DNA of 48,689 nucleotides from Bacteroidota bacterium (GCA_022710185.1 JAKLHK010000024.1:1-48689), one strand, 5' to 3'; counted from the first letter of the stretch, positions 11,507-20,580 are shown. Translations and numbers: made by a program. Notes: generated from the sequence alone by a model not told the origin.

Positions 11507-12946
11507 TCAGCCCCGGCTTACGGGCCGCTCACCTGCCCAGCCCTCGGCCAGGTCCAGGATGTCCCTCATCTCTGGTTCAGCGGTAAAGGGGTTCATCACG
11601 GTCATCCGCAGCCACAGCCTTCCGTCCAGCAATGTCTTTACCAGGTAGAACCTGCCCTCCTGGCGAAAGCGTTCGCGAAGGGTGGCATTCAGGTTGTTGG
11701 TCTCTTCCGGCCCAAGGCCTGATGGTGCATAGCGGAAGCAGAGGATATTGGACATGGGTGCCGTGGCAATTTCCCAGCCGGGGCGTTCGACCACCATCTG
11801 CGCAAAGCGGCGCGTCATATCATAGCGGCTGTCGATGTATTCCCTGAAAATCTCGTCGCCATAGGACCTGCGCAGCAAATATATTTTCAATCCCATCATC
11901 TTCTTGGTGCATTCCAGGGTGCGGGCGGCGCTGTCGTACCAAGGACGGTCGGCAGGATCCAGCAGGTAATCCGCCTCCTGGGCGAAGGTGCTGTATGAAC
12001 GGGATCCTTCACGGAAAAGAACGGCGGTGGTCAGCGCCGGGGTGAGGAGCAATTTGTGGAAATCGATGACGATGGAATCCGCCAGCTCAAATCCACGGGC
12101 CAGGTGGCGGTACTTTTCAGAGAGGACCACCGCGCCCCCGTGGGCTCCATCGACGTGAAACCAAAGGTTGTGATCGCGGCAGAATGCAGCAAGGAAGGCC
12201 AGGTCATCGTAGGTGCCGGTGGCCGTGGTGCCGGCGCTGCCCACCAGGGCTACCGGCGTGATTCCCTGTTGCCTGGCAGCGGAAAAAGCTTCTTCCATGC
12301 GGGAGGGATCGATGCGGAAGGCCTCATCCACGGGCAGGGGAATGATGCCGGCCGCTCCCCATCCCATCACCCGCACCGCCCGGTCGATGCTGTAGTGGGC
12401 GGTGCTGCTGACCATGACCCCGGGCCGCATTCCGGCAGGGAGGCCGTTGGCCCATACGTTGCCCGGGACCTTGTGCTGGCGGGCGGCCAGCAGGGCGGTA
12501 AGGTTGCCGGCCGTGCCGCCCGAAGTCAGAAACCCGTCGGGTGAGTCAAACCCGCACTTCCGTCCCAGCCATTCGATCACTTCCCTTTCGATTACCGTTC
12601 CGCTGGGCCCCATCTCGTATATGGCCATGCCGTTGTTGAGCAGGGCGCTTACCATCTCACCCAGTGCTGCCAGGGGTACGGGCGGCACCACCTGGTGCCC
12701 GGCATAGCGGGGATGGTGCAGGCGGTTGGCGAAGCGGAGCACCGGTTCCAGCATATCCATGAGGTCAGCGTCCGGGGCAAGGTCCGTCCATATCTTCCAC
12801 AGGTCCTGGGGCTCCCCGGCCTCGAGCACCGGCAGTTCGCGGTCGTGGTAACAGGATTCCAGGTAGGCGGCCATCCGGTCGATCAGCGGGTGGCCTTGTA
12901 TACGAAATAGTTCGGGGTCGTATGCTTTGTTCAGGATACCGGTCAT
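11507..12946 (-). CDS. PLP-dependent decarboxylase (aromatic amino acid / glutamate decarboxylase superfamily)
   Basis: A 479-residue group II pyridoxal-phosphate decarboxylase. The cofactor site can be followed: TSGGTAGNLTAL at 141-152, H184 stacking on the ring, D266 and H269 in FHVDGAHGG, and the Schiff-base lysine K298 in DFHKLLLTP. An N-terminal HPRYAGHQVVPP-type segment near 78-90 is typical of the family. The substrate cannot be fixed; aromatic L-amino acids, diaminobutyrate or cysteate are all possible for this group. The gene follows the beta-barrel gene of the transport operon after a heptad-repeat spacer, and a -7-like TATCTTCG lies upstream near 12990, so it may have its own promoter. 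No signal peptide. Confidence 0.85.
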   Translation of the reverse strand: MTGILNKAYDPELFRIQGHPLIDRMAAYLESCYHDRELPVLEAGEPQDLWKIWTDLAPDADLMDMLEPVLRFANRLHHPRYAGHQVVPPVPLAALGEMVSALLNNGMAIYEMGPSGTVIEREVIEWLGRKCGFDSPDGFLTSGGTAGNLTALLAARQHKVPGNVWANGLPAGMRPGVMVSSTAHYSIDRAVRVMGWGAAGIIPLPVDEAFRIDPSRMEEAFSAARQQGITPVALVGSAGTTATGTYDDLAFLAAFCRDHNLWFHVDGAHGGAVVLSEKYRHLARGFELADSIVIDFHKLLLTPALTTAVLFREGSRSYSTFAQEADYLLDPADRPWYDSAARTLECTKKMMGLKIYLLRRSYGDEIFREYIDSRYDMTRRFAQMVVERPGWEIATAPMSNILCFRYAPSGLGPEETNNLNATLRERFRQEGRFYLVKTLLDGRLWLRMTVMNPFTAEPEMRDILDLAEGWAGERPVSRG

Positions 12947-13011
12947 ATCTGACGTGCTGTTGGCGTGGGTCCAATTTCACAGGCGAAGATAAGCAAGCAA
13001 GTAAAGTGCTA

Positions 13012-13053
13012 TGTTCTGCGTTCTCTGTTCCTTGTTCTTTGTTATGTGTTTAA
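13012..13053 (-). repeat. Heptad repeat overlapping the stop codon of the barrel gene
   Basis: On the plus strand the seven-base words TGTTCTG, CGTTCTC, TGTTCCT, TGTTCTT, TGTTATG and TGTTTAA follow in register. The last contains the stop codon (TAA on the minus strand) of the preceding gene. The words resemble TTGTTCT/TTGTTCC in the rpe-pepD spacer. Confidence 0.75.
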
Positions 13054-14201
13054 AAGCTCCACCTCAGCCGGATATGCCCCAGCTTTCCATAGTCGCCGAA
13101 TTCGGTGCCGCTTTGCCCTTCGAACACCTGGGCCAGGATCATCACGGAAGCATTATCGGCCAGGGAGAACTCTGCGCTGGGCCCCATAAAGCCGGATCGG
13201 TCGAAGGGGTTAAGTATGCCTGCCATACCCAGGCTGATGAGGGGGGTGAGGGGATAGGCGGCCTGCGCAAAGAGGGAAATCCGGGACCGGGTCAGTGTCT
13301 TCACGCTGAGCTCGGATTCTGGCATTATCAGCCCGGCCCCGGCTTTGCCGGTGGTGCCTGCGCTGTTGAAGAGCAGCGCTCCGTGAAAATACCAGCCGTC
13401 GCGAAGGGTATAGTCCCCATCAAGGGTGGCCACCAGCTGGCTCCTGCCCCCGTCCCTGGGTTTGAACCAGCTGGCCTCTCCACGGAAGCCCCCTTTCAGC
13501 ACCTGTCCGGCCCAGCCGGCCCCGATCACCAGGTCGGTGGGGGTAGTGCCCACCAGCCACTGGAAATCGTAATTCCAGCGATTGAAGCGGTACATCAGCG
13601 CCACCGTGCCCTGGTGCGCACTGTCCAGTTTGCCCACGAGCTGCATTGCGGCAGTGGAACTGCTGAAGTACTCCAGTTTCACCGCATCGCTGCCGGGACG
13701 CTCCTCATAATCGAAGTCAAAGTAGGAGAAGGTGTTGAAAAGGTCATTGGGGTTCCACACCAGCCCGATCCCCCAATTGACCCGCTGACGGCCAAGTCGC
13801 AGGTTCCATTTGTTCCGGCTGAATTCCACAAACGCACGGTCCAGTTGGGTCGTCATGAGATATGATGCCCCATGGCCCGGCTTCCAGCTCAGGTCCAGTA
13901 AGCCTGGATCTCTGTCTGCCGTAGTGGCCAACATGGGGTAGCTTGTGATCAGTTCCCCGAAAACCAGGTTGTTCCTGGCGGATATTACGGCATTCACCCA
14001 GTCCGCCGGGGCGTAACGGAAATCCAGACGATTGTGGAGGGTGGTCCAGGTGACCCAGGGATCCCTGATGTCCTGCATCCATACCGATTGCAGGTCCTTG
14101 ACATATCCATTCAGGGTCCAGCCCCGGTCCCTTTCCTGACTGAAAAGGGCGGCACAGCCCCCGAGAATCAGTAGGACCAGAATGAGCGGAACTTTCTTCA
14201 T
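13050..14201 (-). CDS. Outer-membrane beta-barrel protein of the FtsX/LolA-like transport operon
   Basis: A 383-residue exported protein. The N-terminus MKKVPLILVLLILGGCAALFSQ is a signal peptide. LGGC could also be a lipobox, so a lipoprotein is not excluded. The remainder has many alternating strands (VWNPNDLFNTFSYFDFDYEER, LRLGRQRVNWGIG) and ends in HIRLRWSF with a terminal Phe, as outer-membrane barrels do. It resembles porin-like DUF1302-type proteins found with LolA-like and export genes, but I cannot assign a named family. The ATG at 14201 is preferred over 14216 because it starts the signal peptide directly. It is the last gene of the TetR-LolA-like-FtsX-FtsX-ABC series and is the likely outer-membrane component. 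Confidence 0.7.
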   Translation of the reverse strand: MKKVPLILVLLILGGCAALFSQERDRGWTLNGYVKDLQSVWMQDIRDPWVTWTTLHNRLDFRYAPADWVNAVISARNNLVFGELITSYPMLATTADRDPGLLDLSWKPGHGASYLMTTQLDRAFVEFSRNKWNLRLGRQRVNWGIGLVWNPNDLFNTFSYFDFDYEERPGSDAVKLEYFSSSTAAMQLVGKLDSAHQGTVALMYRFNRWNYDFQWLVGTTPTDLVIGAGWAGQVLKGGFRGEASWFKPRDGGRSQLVATLDGDYTLRDGWYFHGALLFNSAGTTGKAGAGLIMPESELSVKTLTRSRISLFAQAAYPLTPLISLGMAGILNPFDRSGFMGPSAEFSLADNASVMILAQVFEGQSGTEFGDYGKLGHIRLRWSF

Positions 14202-14315
14202 GTGGATGGTCGTCATGGGCAGGTGGGTAGCTCCTCTTATTCAAACCTATGGGAATATATGCTGCATGAGGTGGCTTAAGATCTGATAACCTCTGATCAG
14301 TAATCGAGTAATCCA

Positions 14316-15008
14316 TTAATCGGCTGATCTTTTCACGTCACTGATCACCTTCCCATCCTCCATGGTGATCACCCTTCGGGCTTTGTTCATCACCCGTACG
14401 TCGTGGGTGGAGAAGATGAAGGTCATCTGCTCTTCCAGATTGAGTTTCTCCATGATGTCCAGCAGGGTATGGGTAGAAACACTGTCGAGGTTAGCCGTGG
14501 GTTCATCGGCCAGTACGAAGCGCGGCCTGGAGGCCAGGGCCCTGGCCACGGCAACGCGTTGCTGTTGTCCGCCTGAAAGGCGGGAGGGGCGGCTGTCGGT
14601 GCGTTCTCCCAGGCCCACGGCCTCGAGCAGCTCCAGTGTACGGCATTCCCTTTCCTGTTTCGGCCGGCCCTGCAACTGCATGATGAACTCCACGTTCTCG
14701 CGCGCGGTGAGCACGGGGATCAGGTTGTAGGACTGAAAAACAAAGCCTATGTGATCGAGTCGGAAGCGGATGAGTTGGCGTGGACTGAGCCGGCCCAGCT
14801 CCGTTTGGTCAATCATCACGCGGCCTGAGCTGGGCTGATCGAGCCCGCCCATGATGTTCAGCAAGGTGGTCTTGCCGGAACCCGAAGGCCCCACGATGGC
14901 GGCAAACTCCCCGGCCTCGAAGCTGAGGTCGATGCCCCGTATGGCATGTACCGGAACCACCGTTTCGTTATACACCTTTTCCAATCCTTGAATCTCAATA
15001 ACATTCAT
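14316..15008 (-). CDS. ABC transporter ATP-binding protein (LolD/MacB-type)
   Basis: A 230-residue nucleotide-binding subunit. Walker A GPSGSGKTT is at 40-48, the Q-loop FVFQSYNLIP near 89-98, the signature LSGGQQQR at 144-151, Walker B FVLADE at 164-169 and the H-loop STHDVRV near 210. The LNIMGGLD and SYNLIP segments are typical of the LolD/MacB/FtsE branch that works with FtsX-like permeases. It follows the two permease genes, separated by a 95-base spacer filled by a TGATATC repeat, and is followed after about 115 bases by the barrel gene. It should energise mechanotransmission or lipid/lipoprotein extraction by the adjacent permeases. Confidence 0.93.
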   Translation of the reverse strand: MNVIEIQGLEKVYNETVVPVHAIRGIDLSFEAGEFAAIVGPSGSGKTTLLNIMGGLDQPSSGRVMIDQTELGRLSPRQLIRFRLDHIGFVFQSYNLIPVLTARENVEFIMQLQGRPKQERECRTLELLEAVGLGERTDSRPSRLSGGQQQRVAVARALASRPRFVLADEPTANLDSVSTHTLLDIMEKLNLEEQMTFIFSTHDVRVMNKARRVITMEDGKVISDVKRSAD

Positions 15009-15039
15009 GATATTCTCATATTATTTGCATAACCCATTG

Positions 15040-15097
15040 TATATCATATATCATACATCAGATATCAGATATCAGATATCAGATATCAGATATCAGG
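15040..15097 (-). repeat. TGATATC heptad repeat between permease and ATPase genes
   Basis: Read in the direction of the operon (minus strand) the spacer holds five copies of TGATATC, then TGATGTA, TGATATA and TGATATA. The array starts about ten bases after the stop codon of the upstream permease gene. The same word in the same orientation relative to transcription follows crtZ and the nitroreductase gene. Confidence 0.9.
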
Positions 15098-15103
15098 TGT
15101 TCT

Positions 15104-16321
15104 TCATTCCGTCCTGAGCGCCTCAGCCGGGTTGAGCCTTAACGCCTTTATGGCCGGGTAAACAGAGGCCAGGATGGCCGTCAGGGCCACCAATGCTGCC
15201 AGGACCAGGTAATAGTCTGGATTGACGTAAGGGTAGGCGACCGCTTCATAGCCATAGGCCTCGAATCCTTCGGTGAATTCCTGGAAATGCAGGCCGTTCT
15301 TAAAGAAATAGGCCATCACCGCGGCGCTCAGGCCGGCTCCTGCCACCGCACCGGTAAGCGAGAGGAAAAGGGTCTCCAGCATAATCATCAGGAAGACCCT
15401 TGTCCGGGTCATGCCAATGGCCATCAGCATCCCCAGCTCTTTCACCCTTTCCAGGACCACCATCAGCATTGTGTTCACGATACCGAAGGCCAGGGCCAGG
15501 AGGATGATGATCATGAAGGCATATAGGTAATAGTCCATGTATTCGGTGAGCAGGCCCAGTTCTTTATTAAGCTCAAACCAGGGCCGGATCTCAAGTTCGG
15601 GATACAGACCTTGCATACGTTCCAACACACGAACGGTCTGGTCATTATCGGTGAGCCTCACGGCCAGCTCGTGGGATGCTCCTGCAGGTAGCAGCGCCAG
15701 CGCGTTGATGTCGTCCTGCCTCACGAAGACATTCGTTTCATCCCAGGCCGTGTTGCTCGTCTTGAAAATGCCGCTCACACGGAAGGCCCCTGCGGTGATA
15801 TGGCCATCGGCTGACTGCAGGGTGATCACGATGCGGGAGCGGAGGTGGATGTCGAGCTTGTCGGCCAGCTTTTTACCGATGACCACAGGGTGGCGCGACC
15901 CTACTTTAAGGAACTCCCCTTCTATCAAACGGGTGTGGAGGTCGCTCACCTGACACTCATGAGCCGGGTCCACACCGAGGACCATCACCCCTGTGCCGGT
16001 TTCCGCCGAGGAAGCCATAGCGAGGAGCCGGGTGCGGGACGACACGGCCTCCACCCCGTCCAGGGCCATAATCCGGCTCCCGATTCCATCGCCAGGAGGA
16101 AGCAGGAAGCGGGGTTCATTATTTTCAGGGTATTCAGGGTGGTGTACCTGGATATGGGAGAGTTCGGTATTGATGCCGGTGTATATCCGCCGATCGATCA
16201 TTCCCTGCATTACCCCTGAGGAAAAGATGCCGGCAAAAAGACCGAGGGTCACCGCCATAATGACCACAATGCTCCGCAGCCGGTTTCGCCAGATGTTCCT
16301 CCATGAGACAGATGTTATCAT
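15104..16321 (-). CDS. FtsX-type ABC permease (second)
   Basis: A 405-residue membrane protein of the MacB/LolC-E permease fold. One membrane helix lies near residues 18-40 (SIVVIMAVTLGLFAGIFSSGVM), then a large extracytoplasmic MacB_PCD-like domain to about 260, then three helices (YAFMIIILLALAFGIVNTMLMVVLERVKELGMLMAIGM, LETLFLSLTGAVAGAG, YLVLAALVALTAILASVYPAI). ERVKELGMLMAIG is the family's coupling region. It starts 16 bases after the first permease, has the same WRNIWRN N-terminus, and the two probably form a heterodimer with the ATPase. Confidence 0.93.
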   Translation of the reverse strand: MITSVSWRNIWRNRLRSIVVIMAVTLGLFAGIFSSGVMQGMIDRRIYTGINTELSHIQVHHPEYPENNEPRFLLPPGDGIGSRIMALDGVEAVSSRTRLLAMASSAETGTGVMVLGVDPAHECQVSDLHTRLIEGEFLKVGSRHPVVIGKKLADKLDIHLRSRIVITLQSADGHITAGAFRVSGIFKTSNTAWDETNVFVRQDDINALALLPAGASHELAVRLTDNDQTVRVLERMQGLYPELEIRPWFELNKELGLLTEYMDYYLYAFMIIILLALAFGIVNTMLMVVLERVKELGMLMAIGMTRTRVFLMIMLETLFLSLTGAVAGAGLSAAVMAYFFKNGLHFQEFTEGFEAYGYEAVAYPYVNPDYYLVLAALVALTAILASVYPAIKALRLNPAEALRTE

Positions 16322-16337
16322 AGGTCGCTGGTATTGT

Positions 16338-17558
16338 TTAATGGCGCAGGGCCCTGATAGGTTTGAGCAACAGTATGCTGACCACGGGATAGGCGAGGGT
16401 GGTCAGTGCGATGAGTGCCACGATGAGGGCCTGATCGCGGTAGAGTGCGGGATCGCGGGAAAAGACAAGGACGGCTTCCATACCATACTCTTCGATCATT
16501 TCCTTCATCTCTCCGGTCGCGGGCACGGGGTGACGGTGGAGGTATTCAAGCAGGGGGATGGCAGTAACCACCCCGGCGGCGACACCGATCAGCGCCAGTG
16601 TCAGGGTCTCGAGGGCCGTGATCAGGGCGAGTTTCCATCGCTGCAGCCCAACAGCAACCATTACGCCCATTTCCCTGCGGCGTTCAGCCGTCATCATGAT
16701 CACCGTGCCCAGGATGCCGAACCCGATGACCATATACAATATTCCGAGCATGATCTTGCCGCTGGCATTGTCGGATTCAATGGCCTGCACCAGCTCGGGC
16801 AGCATCGTCTTCCAATCCATCGCGGTCAGGCCCGGGGGGAGCCCGGAGTCGAGGCTTGCTGCCGTTTCACCTGCCATTGCACGATCACGGACATCCAGTA
16901 CAATGGATGTGACACGCCCTTCTATGGCAAGGAAATATTGTGCCTGAGAGAGCGACATCACCACCATCTGGCCGCTCATGTCAGGATTGGGGTAGTGCAC
17001 CAACCCGCGGACCGGAAACTTCCCTGCGGCGCTCACCCCGTGATATCCCTGCCCGATAAGGACCAGGGTGTCGTTTACGGACAACTGCAGATATGCGGCC
17101 AGTTTTTCGCCCAGCAAGACCCCCTCGTCCGTGGGGGTAAGGTAATTGCCCTGGTTCACCCTGGCGGCGAGCTGGGTGAGGAGGTCTTCGGGTCCGGGGT
17201 CAATACCAATGACCATTACGCCTTTGGTGAGCTCCCCGGAGGATGCGAGGGCGAATGACTCCAGGCGCGGCACCAGGCCTGAGACATTCCTGTCGGAGCG
17301 GAGTATATGCTGAAGGCTGTTGTCGTACCTCAGGCTGTGGTTGATAGATCGGTTCTTCCAGTAGGCAGTATCCTGTACCTGGATATAGCCGTTGAACATG
17401 CCGACAATGTTCTTCTCCATGTTGTCGTAACTGCCCAGCTGCATAGAGCGCATGGCCAGGGCGAAGATGACGGCGAAATATACCGAGGCTATGGTGATCA
17501 TTGCCCGGCGCTTGTTGCGCCAGATATTCCTCCAGGCCAGAATGAAGTATGTTCTCAT
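16338..17558 (-). CDS. FtsX-type ABC permease (first)
   Basis: A 406-residue paralogue of the next gene with the same four-helix layout: an N-terminal helix near 20-40, a periplasmic domain to about 265, and three C-terminal helices with ERRREMGVMVAVGLQ as the coupling region and YPVVSILLLKPIRALRH at the end. It lies 12 bases after the LolA-like gene. Such LolC/E-like pairs move lipoproteins or other hydrophobic substrates from the inner membrane. The substrate is not known here, but the LolA-like and barrel partners point to transfer towards the outer membrane. Confidence 0.93.
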   Translation of the reverse strand: MRTYFILAWRNIWRNKRRAMITIASVYFAVIFALAMRSMQLGSYDNMEKNIVGMFNGYIQVQDTAYWKNRSINHSLRYDNSLQHILRSDRNVSGLVPRLESFALASSGELTKGVMVIGIDPGPEDLLTQLAARVNQGNYLTPTDEGVLLGEKLAAYLQLSVNDTLVLIGQGYHGVSAAGKFPVRGLVHYPNPDMSGQMVVMSLSQAQYFLAIEGRVTSIVLDVRDRAMAGETAASLDSGLPPGLTAMDWKTMLPELVQAIESDNASGKIMLGILYMVIGFGILGTVIMMTAERRREMGVMVAVGLQRWKLALITALETLTLALIGVAAGVVTAIPLLEYLHRHPVPATGEMKEMIEEYGMEAVLVFSRDPALYRDQALIVALIALTTLAYPVVSILLLKPIRALRH

Positions 17559-17570
17559 AGGATATGCGGG

Positions 17571-18380
17571 TCAGCGGACCTTCTTCATGTTCTGCTGGGA
17601 GAAGAAGGACTCCTGGAGGGCCTGGTCGAACTTCATCTCCTTAATGATTAGCACTGTGCGTTGTGCGGGTTTATCGGCCGGGATGAGTACCATCTCTGTA
17701 GGGATGACCCGGTCACCCATGCGTTGGGGCTTATAACTATGCTGTGTACTTACCAGGCTGCCATCCTCATCATAGTATTCCGACATCCAGCTGTCGAAGC
17801 TGTCCGTGGTGACCCATGCGATGATCTTTCCCCATACCACCGGGGCATCTTCCCTGGGCGTGAGGAGTATCCTGAAACACTCCCTCTCCCTCACCATTTC
17901 CCGGCCCATCAGCTTATGTGTGTAGTCCTTCACGATCGATGATTCCCTGACAAGATCGTCGTTGGTGAAATCCGAACCCATCCAGCTTTGCATCATCATG
18001 GATGGCGGAATCTTGATCATGCGTTCGATGCCGGGGACCCAGTTCCACATCTCGGTACCTCTTTTCAGGAATACCTGTCCCTTTTCCCGGGCAGGGCTGA
18101 GGATGTAGATCATGGAGTATTCGGTCCCCAGCGACCAGGACTTCATTTCCACGGTGCGGCTCCATCCGGGCCGCTCAATGGTCATGCTCAGCACCCCGTA
18201 GCTGCTTTTTCCACGGGTCTTGTCGTCGGCTTTACGGATGATCTCTGTGGCGCTCATTCCCTGCGCAATGCCCATCAAGGGAATCAGGCCCAGAAGAAAA
18301 AGGGATGTGTAATGGGGGAGCATCATCATTTCGTGCCGGATCCGCGTTCGTGTCATGGCGTGGGTTGTTCCAGGTTTCAT
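17571..18380 (-). CDS. LolA-like outer-membrane lipoprotein-sorting protein
   Basis: A 269-residue exported protein. A signal peptide follows the MMM at residues 18-20 (LFLLGLIPLMGIAQG), and the mature part matches the 'outer membrane lipoprotein-sorting protein' family: ADDKTRGKSSYGVLSMTIERPGW-type start, a beta-rich half barrel, then WNWVPGIERMIKIPPSMM, WMGSDFTNDDL and YKPQRMGDRVIPTEM. The ATG at 18380 overlaps the TetR stop as ATGA, which suggests coupled translation. An internal Met near 18323-18329 would give a shorter and more usual signal peptide. It is likely the periplasmic carrier of the ABC/FtsX system, by analogy with LolA. Confidence 0.87.
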   Translation of the reverse strand: MKPGTTHAMTRTRIRHEMMMLPHYTSLFLLGLIPLMGIAQGMSATEIIRKADDKTRGKSSYGVLSMTIERPGWSRTVEMKSWSLGTEYSMIYILSPAREKGQVFLKRGTEMWNWVPGIERMIKIPPSMMMQSWMGSDFTNDDLVRESSIVKDYTHKLMGREMVRERECFRILLTPREDAPVVWGKIIAWVTTDSFDSWMSEYYDEDGSLVSTQHSYKPQRMGDRVIPTEMVLIPADKPAQRTVLIIKEMKFDQALQESFFSQQNMKKVR

Positions 18381-18964
18381 ATTCCATTGAGTATCCTCTC
18401 CACCAATTCGTCGAGGCTGGTGCCGATCTCGATCAGGTAGGAGGGGTTCATCACCAGGTTGAGGCCTATCCCGTTGAGTAGCGCTCCAAATATGAAGGCC
18501 CGAACCCTGCCGTCGGTATGCCCCAGCCGGTCGAAGTATTCAATGAGGAAATTCATCCAGGGTTCAGACACCTCCCGCTGAAGTTTCTCGAAGCGGGCAC
18601 CCACGGCAGGCTGCAGCAGCAACTGATAGTATAGTTTCCAGTGGTGCTGGTTGCCCATCAGCTCGTTGAGGTTGGTCCGGACGAACCATCTCAGGTCTTC
18701 TCTCGATGCAAAAGGCCTCGGCTCCCCTCCCAGAGGCATCAGCATTTCTTCAATCCCCTGGCGCACCACCTCGTTCAATAAGGCCTCTTTGCTTTCGAAG
18801 TAGTTGTATAATAAGCCTTTGGATACATTGCTCTCCCTGGCGATCAGGCTGATGGAGGTATTCTCGTACCCAAGCTCCGCAAACAGACGCAATCCCGTCT
18901 CCAACAGCTGTTCCCTACGATGTTGGCGGATTGTCTCAAATTGTTGCTCAGTACGTGGGCTCAT
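18377..18964 (-). CDS. TetR-family transcriptional regulator
   Basis: A 195-residue regulator. The N-terminal helix-turn-helix lies at about 10-57 (QHRREQLLETGLRLFAELGY, then SISLIARESNVSKGLLYNYF and KEALLNEVV), the standard TetR pattern. The C-terminal part is all-helical and should bind a ligand that I cannot name. It is the first gene of the transport operon and starts next to a palindrome at 18969-18986 that looks like its operator, so it probably represses itself and the operon. The carotenoid genes start divergently 137 bases away. Confidence 0.93.
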   Translation of the reverse strand: MSPRTEQQFETIRQHRREQLLETGLRLFAELGYENTSISLIARESNVSKGLLYNYFESKEALLNEVVRQGIEEMLMPLGGEPRPFASREDLRWFVRTNLNELMGNQHHWKLYYQLLLQPAVGARFEKLQREVSEPWMNFLIEYFDRLGHTDGRVRAFIFGALLNGIGLNLVMNPSYLIEIGTSLDELVERILNGI

Positions 18965-18968
18965 GTTA

Positions 18969-18986
18969 TGACTGAACGGTCGGTCA
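18969..18986. promoter_or_regulatory. TetR operator palindrome
   Basis: TGACTGA-ACGG-TCGGTCA is an 18-base inverted repeat with half-sites TGAC(T/C)GA. It lies 5 bases from the tetR start codon and covers the expected transcription start just downstream of that gene's -7 box, so a bound dimer would block the operon. TetR operators of this TGACYGA type are common. The binding itself is inferred. Confidence 0.7.
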
Positions 18987-19015
18987 AAGAAAATAAAATA
19001 TCAGGCTGATGTCAA
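18985..19015 (-). promoter_or_regulatory. Promoter of tetR-transport operon
   Basis: The minus strand has TTG (complement of 19013-19015), 20 bases, then TTTCTTTG (complement of 18985-18992), one mismatch to TAnnTTTG. Its downstream edge touches the operator palindrome. Confidence 0.55.
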
Positions 19016-19023
19016 TGTTTATT

Positions 19024-19054
19024 TTGAAAAAATCCCGGGATTGTTTAACATTTG
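19024..19054 (+). promoter_or_regulatory. Promoter of the carotenoid operon
   Basis: TTG at 19024-19026, 19 bases, then TAACATTTG at 19046-19054, which has one base more than TAnnTTTG. Transcription would start near 19061, so the in-frame codon at 19041 is untranscribed and the ATG at 19101 is the start of crtI. The TetR operator lies about 40 bases upstream of this promoter, so any effect on it would be indirect. Confidence 0.5.
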
Positions 19055-19100
19055 TACACTCCGGCGTGTTGTATCGCCGTCATCCTTATTTATCCAGAAC

Positions 19101-20579
19101 ATGACAACCCACCCACAGCATCATCTGGTGATCGGAGCCGGCTTTTCCGGACTGGCAGCGGCCGCAACCCTGGCGCGTTCCGGCAAGCGTGTTACACTGA
19201 TAGAGAAGCATTCCCAGCCCGGTGGCAGGGCAAGGACCTTCAGTGAACAGGGGTTCACTTATGACATGGGTCCCAGCTGGTACTGGCTGCCTGATGTCTT
19301 CGAACAGTACTTTGCCGGGTTTGGCCGGCGGCCTTCGGATTATTACTCCCTGGTCCGCCTCGACCCATCCTACCGCGTTTATTATGGCAAGGATGATTTT
19401 GTGGATCTTCCGGCTTCACAGGAAGGGGTGGAGGAGCTTTTCGAGCGCATGGAGGCGGGGGCCGGTGCCCGCCTGCACCATATCCTGGAGGAGGCAAAGT
19501 TCAAGTACGAGTTGGGCATAGGCGAGCTGGTACGCAAGCCGGCCAACAGTTGGCTGGAGTACCTCAGCTGGCCGGTAATCAGCGGCTCGCTCCGGCTCAA
19601 CGTCTTTCGTTCGGTTTTCTCCTATTACCGCAAGAACTTCCGCAACCCCCGCCTGTACCCCATCCTGGAGTTTCCCATGATATTTCTCGGGGCCACCCCC
19701 CGTAAGACCCCGGCCTTGTATACCCTGATGAACTATGCCGATATCAGTCTGGGCACCTGGTACCCCATGGGGGGAATGGGGAAGGTGGTTGATGGCATGG
19801 TGGAACTGGCCAGGGAGGCTGGGGTGGAATTCCGTATGGGTGAACAGGCAGAGCGGATGATGGTGCGGAACGGCAGGGTAGCCGGGGTAGTGACTGCCTC
19901 CGGAGAGATCCCGGCCACGGGTGTTATCGCTACGGCAGATTACCAGCATGTGGAGGCAGGCCTGCTTCCCGAGGCATACCGCAGGTATGACCGGACATAC
20001 TGGGAAAGCCGTGACCTGGCACCTTCGGCCCTGCTGTATTACCTGGGCATCGACCAGCCCCTGCCCCAATTGCTGCACCACAACCTGCTGATGGACGAGA
20101 GCTTTGACCGGCATGCTGAGGAGTTGTTCGAAGATGCCCGCTGGCCGGAAAAGCCGCTGGTGTATGTCTCCTGCACTTCGCGGACCGATCCGACGGTTGC
20201 CCCTGCCGGCATGGAAAACATGGTCATCCTCATCCCGGTGGCTCCCGGGCTGGAGGATACAGACGAGGTGAGGGAGCGCTACTACCGCTACGCCCTGGAG
20301 AAGCTCAAGGCGATCACCGGTGTTGACCTGGAGGGGCATGTGGTGTACCGCCGCGACTATTCGCAGCGGGATTTCAGCCGCGATTACCATGCTTATCGCG
20401 GCAATGCGTACGGCCTGGGCAACACCCTGATGCAGACGGCGGTGCTCAAGCCCCGTATGAAGAGCCGGCTGCCAGGCCTGTGGTTCGCCGGGCAGATGAC
20501 CACACCAGGACCCGGTGTGCCCCCAAGCATCATCTCCGGACAGGTGGCCGCCGAACAATTACTGAAAGCAGGATACTGA
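19101..20579 (+). CDS. crtI: Phytoene desaturase family protein (CrtI)
   Basis: A 492-residue FAD-dependent carotenoid desaturase. The dinucleotide-binding motif is GAGFSG at 12-17 with the acidic end IEKHSQPGGRARTF at 34-47. The FTYDMGPSWYWLPDVFE segment near 53-70 and the C-terminal LPGLWFAGQMTTPGPGVPPSIISG are typical of the CrtI family. It would turn phytoene into lycopene or related polyenes at the membrane. It heads an operon with crtB one base downstream, which supports CrtI over other family members such as CrtD or CrtO. Confidence 0.92.
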   Translation: MTTHPQHHLVIGAGFSGLAAAATLARSGKRVTLIEKHSQPGGRARTFSEQGFTYDMGPSWYWLPDVFEQYFAGFGRRPSDYYSLVRLDPSYRVYYGKDDFVDLPASQEGVEELFERMEAGAGARLHHILEEAKFKYELGIGELVRKPANSWLEYLSWPVISGSLRLNVFRSVFSYYRKNFRNPRLYPILEFPMIFLGATPRKTPALYTLMNYADISLGTWYPMGGMGKVVDGMVELAREAGVEFRMGEQAERMMVRNGRVAGVVTASGEIPATGVIATADYQHVEAGLLPEAYRRYDRTYWESRDLAPSALLYYLGIDQPLPQLLHHNLLMDESFDRHAEELFEDARWPEKPLVYVSCTSRTDPTVAPAGMENMVILIPVAPGLEDTDEVRERYYRYALEKLKAITGVDLEGHVVYRRDYSQRDFSRDYHAYRGNAYGLGNTLMQTAVLKPRMKSRLPGLWFAGQMTTPGPGVPPSIISGQVAAEQLLKAGY

Positions 20580-20580
20580 G

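Noticed and set aside
13050..13120. Outer-membrane efflux protein of the TolC family
   Set aside because: The protein has no long coiled-coil helices. It is beta-rich with a terminal Phe, so it is better called a barrel protein.
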